The notes beneath the pieces are model-generated. The model had not been told where the DNA came from. It saw only the letters and a list, made by a program, of their open reading frames with translations, and searched no databases. The translations under genes and the position numbers were made by a program. A stretch of 41,330 nucleotides of DNA from Clostridia bacterium. Its GTDB lineage: Bacteria; Bacillota; Clostridia; Oscillospirales; SIG627. Shown here piece by piece: positions 39,102 through 41,330 of this stretch (its first letter is position 1; every line of letters starts with the position of its first letter). The stretch covers positions 1 through 41,330 of the forward strand of contig JAFWBD010000003.1 of NCBI GenBank assembly GCA_017507325.1. Reading direction: 5' to 3'.

Positions 39102-40288
39102 AATATAAAGTTTTTTTGGCCTGGCAAAGCCAAAATAGAACAACTTCTAAGTTTATAAAGGCTCAATTAAAAAAATCCGTTGCGCTTCTCTCCGAACGAG
39201 GATATGATATTGTTTTAATTGAGCGTCCTACCCAAGAGGACTCGGGGGCTCCGAATATTAATTCTGTCATATGGGAACAAATTTCAGACTCTGATGTTTT
39301 TATTGCCGATATATCTAATATTATTCAAAACGACCAAACTATTATTTCAAATCCTAATGTTATGTACGAATTAGGAATTGCTGAGGCTTTGTTAGGAGCG
39401 CATAGGACTATTCTATTGTGTGATGAGAATACTCCAGTAGATAAAGTGGCGTTTGATATTAATCACAACCGTATATCTTCAATAAAAACATCAAATACAA
39501 ACTTATTTATTGATCTTGCAGATTGGCTTGAGTCTGCCCTTATCGAAGCGGATAAAGAGAGGTATATAAAAACATATTGCGTGGAAACCTTCTTAGAAGA
39601 TCTAATACTGATAACTAATTATTTCTATTGCTTATCAAATATTCGATCTCAAATTGAAAAGTGTCCTAAGTTTCCTACATTAGATACGATAAGAGAGAGT
39701 TTAACCACAGAACAATATAGTAGTCTCTTTGTTAATGTTGATTTCAACAACCTGATATGCATCATGGAAGATAAATTACAAAAGCTATACGCTTTTTCTC
39801 ATAAAAAACTCATATGGTACATCATAAACATAATAAAAGTACTTAAAGACTATCAGTTTATTTTGGATAATCAAAAAGAATCTCCATGGACGCAAGAACT
39901 GAAAAAAACTGCAAACTATATTATGTTAGACAAAAAATCTTTTTTTATCAAAGACGCTTCAGATGCTATTGCGCTAAAAATGTCAGTATATTTGAATTCT
40001 AATGTTGTCATTTATGGTGATGGCACAAGACTGTTTGCGACAGATAAAAGGTTATTTAAAAACTTAGAACTGCAGTATCAAAATATAACATTAGAGTCTG
40101 GAGAGAAAATGACTATGGTCAACACTAACCTTTTCTCCCTCAAACCCGAACTCGTAGAAACCTTCACACAATGCATATATAATATATTTCATTCTTTAGA
40201 ACAATTCTTCAATTACTGCAATATTGAGCTTTGTTTAACTGATGATGTAGGAGAATATACCGGAATGATTATTTTCAAAAACAAGTAA
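39098..40288 (+). CDS. TIR-like (predicted nucleotide-binding) effector-type protein
   Basis: This 396-residue protein has an N-terminal TIR-like Rossmann-type domain over residues ~1-155. It starts KVFLAWQSQNRTTSKFI (4-20), has DVFIADIS at 66-73 and the signature NPNVMYELGIAEALLG at 85-100, where E91 matches the glutamate of NAD-cleaving TIR-like proteins. IDLADWLESAL closes the domain. The C-terminal 240 residues are not recognised; they are mostly helical with a beta-rich end. The TIR-like part resembles proteins annotated as TIR-like nucleotide-binding effectors in anti-phage systems. NADase activity is inferred. It overlaps the HTH gene by four bases and precedes the nuclease-NTPase gene by 35 bases. 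Low GC suggests horizontal transfer. Confidence 0.8.
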   Translation: MKYKVFLAWQSQNRTTSKFIKAQLKKSVALLSERGYDIVLIERPTQEDSGAPNINSVIWEQISDSDVFIADISNIIQNDQTIISNPNVMYELGIAEALLGAHRTILLCDENTPVDKVAFDINHNRISSIKTSNTNLFIDLADWLESALIEADKERYIKTYCVETFLEDLILITNYFYCLSNIRSQIEKCPKFPTLDTIRESLTTEQYSSLFVNVDFNNLICIMEDKLQKLYAFSHKKLIWYIINIIKVLKDYQFILDNQKESPWTQELKKTANYIMLDKKSFFIKDASDAIALKMSVYLNSNVVIYGDGTRLFATDKRLFKNLELQYQNITLESGEKMTMVNTNLFSLKPELVETFTQCIYNIFHSLEQFFNYCNIELCLTDDVGEYTGMIIFKNK

Positions 40289-40323
40289 GTTTTATAAAAT
40301 TTATTATCAAAGTGGTGTAAAAT

Positions 40324-41330
40324 ATGTCGAAAAACAAAAAGAAACAACAACAAATTAAGAAACCGCCTGTTAATAAAGTTAATATTCAGGAACTTCAAGA
40401 CTCAAGAGATGGTGGACAAATTGCATTAAGGGGTTACTCCTACCAGTTTCTTTATTCATGTGATTTGATTTTATCATCCAGCGCTGATACAATTTTTACT
40501 CTTGAAGGAATCGAAGACATCGATACTATAAAATGCTGTGATGGCAACAAAACAATTACACATATCCAACTCAAATACTCTACTCAACGGCAAGACGCCA
40601 GCTTTATGGATAGTGTATTGAAAAATTATCTTGAGGCGTACCTGATTGATAAGAATCGGTATTTCAAATTGGTATATGATTTTTCTGTTGCTGCTGGAAA
40701 CTTAAGCAAATTATTTTCTGGAACTCTTGATAAAAAATCAAAAGAATTCTGGAAGACAAAAATTGATAATATTAAGAAAGATACATCATCATGGAATTGG
40801 AGTAATTTCGTTTTTGATGATTTTATCCAGCGGTTATCTTTTGAAAATATCAAAAAGGATTCTCTCGAGAAAAGTATTGAAGCTTCGTTGATTAAGAATT
40901 TTGATATTAACACCGATAATATTTCTTTATTCGCTAATGGCATAAAACTATTATGCTTTGACAAAATGGAAAGCCGTAGTGAAATTTCTCATCATGAAAT
41001 AACACAATGTATTGAAGAAATAAAATTCGATATAAGTAAAGGCCCTCAAAATCCTGCTCACGCTTGGATCCAAAGGCTTCAATTTTCTAAGTCTGATGAG
41101 TATTCTTCAGACTACTATGAAGGTAAGAAAGCTACACCTTCGGACATTGCAAACAATTTACCTGTGATACGCCCAATCATCGAAAAAGAGATTGTAGACT
41201 CTATCGGCAAAAATACAATTACCGTTATCAAAACCTCCAGCGGTCAAGGTAAAACCACACTTGCATTTAGAGCAATATCATTATTAACCGAAGAATACAC
41301 GCCCTATCAAATTACAAGATGTAATAACGA
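40324..41330 (+). CDS. Cap4/DUF4297-like nuclease fused to a P-loop (STAND-like) NTPase, cut by window edge
   Basis: The frame is open from ATG 40324 (preceded by GGTG) to the right edge, 335 complete codons. After a basic start (KNKKKQQQIKKP) comes RDGGQIALRGYSYQFLYSCD (residues 28-47), the GG...GY-YQ entry seen in Cap4/DUF4297 dsDNA endonucleases. LEGIEDIDTI (60-69) and HIQLKYS (80-86) then supply the acidic and Q-x-K elements of a PD-(D/E)XK-type site. A helical stretch leads to a P-loop, TSSGQGKTTLAFRA, with GKT at 309-311. A nuclease followed by a P-loop NTPase is the architecture of Avs-type STAND sensors. The C-terminal sensor lies outside the window, so the type cannot be fixed. No stop is seen within the window. 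Confidence 0.78.
   Translation, partial: MSKNKKKQQQIKKPPVNKVNIQELQDSRDGGQIALRGYSYQFLYSCDLILSSSADTIFTLEGIEDIDTIKCCDGNKTITHIQLKYSTQRQDASFMDSVLKNYLEAYLIDKNRYFKLVYDFSVAAGNLSKLFSGTLDKKSKEFWKTKIDNIKKDTSSWNWSNFVFDDFIQRLSFENIKKDSLEKSIEASLIKNFDINTDNISLFANGIKLLCFDKMESRSEISHHEITQCIEEIKFDISKGPQNPAHAWIQRLQFSKSDEYSSDYYEGKKATPSDIANNLPVIRPIIEKEIVDSIGKNTITVIKTSSGQGKTTLAFRAISLLTEEYTPYQITRCNN

Noticed and set aside
38648..41330. Direct repeat of the tRNA-Tyr 3' end as an attachment site
   Set aside because: Reading to the right edge I find no second copy of the tRNA-Tyr end and no integrase, so integration at this tRNA remains only a suggestion.
1..41330. CRISPR arrays or rRNA genes
   Set aside because: No regularly spaced direct repeats of CRISPR size and no rRNA-like sequence are seen.

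Overview
The window looks like chromosomal DNA from an anaerobic, endospore-forming member of the Clostridia (Firmicutes), probably a gut lineage. The evidence is a forespore sigma factor (SigG), SpoVAD/SpoVAE, DivIVA and SepF, the two-polypeptide transketolase of Firmicutes, a four-polypeptide sodium-pumping decarboxylase, a minimal SufBC-like iron-sulfur pair and clear SigA-type promoters. The precise taxon is an inference. Several genes use TTG starts behind strong ribosome binding sites.

Layout. 1-2570: the start of a secreted protein on the minus strand, then sigG translationally coupled to a CapA-like protein that has lost conserved histidines. 2571-2968: gene-free and packed with inverted repeats, including a MITE-like element and a terminator. 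2969-12451: one long minus-strand gene train, queA-miaA-hlyD-like-yggS-sepF-yggT-divIVA-lspA-rluD-HAD-tktN-tktC (tRNA modification, cell division, lipoprotein processing, pentose phosphate metabolism). 12595-18351: dapB, a MarR-regulated heterodimeric ABC exporter, an alcohol dehydrogenase remnant and a methyltransferase. 18515-21952: sodium-pump decarboxylase operon, reading minus. 22170-25514: gltX and glnS. 25736-31241, minus strand: prfB with a small membrane protein, spoVAD-spoVAE, a CofE-like protein and an AGE-family epimerase. 31423-33076: the SufC/SufB-like pair.

The right-hand 8 kb is the accessory part. On the minus strand (33139-38277) is a tightly overlapping three-gene operon: a TerB-N/TerB-C protein, a BrxD-type P-loop ATPase (DUF2791) and an Lhr/BrxHI-like helicase. 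This is a candidate DNA-processing or anti-phage module related to parts of BREX and Ter systems. It is followed by divergently transcribed tRNA-Thr and tRNA-Tyr genes. Past tRNA-Tyr the DNA becomes clearly AT-rich and carries a second candidate defence operon. That operon has its own promoter with an internal inverted repeat, a 63-residue excisionase-like HTH protein, a 396-residue protein with an N-terminal TIR-like domain, and a large protein cut by the window edge that pairs a Cap4/DUF4297-like nuclease domain with a P-loop (STAND-like) NTPase. I judge the HTH / TIR-like / nuclease-NTPase operon the most likely novel system here, and the TerB/BrxD/helicase operon the second.
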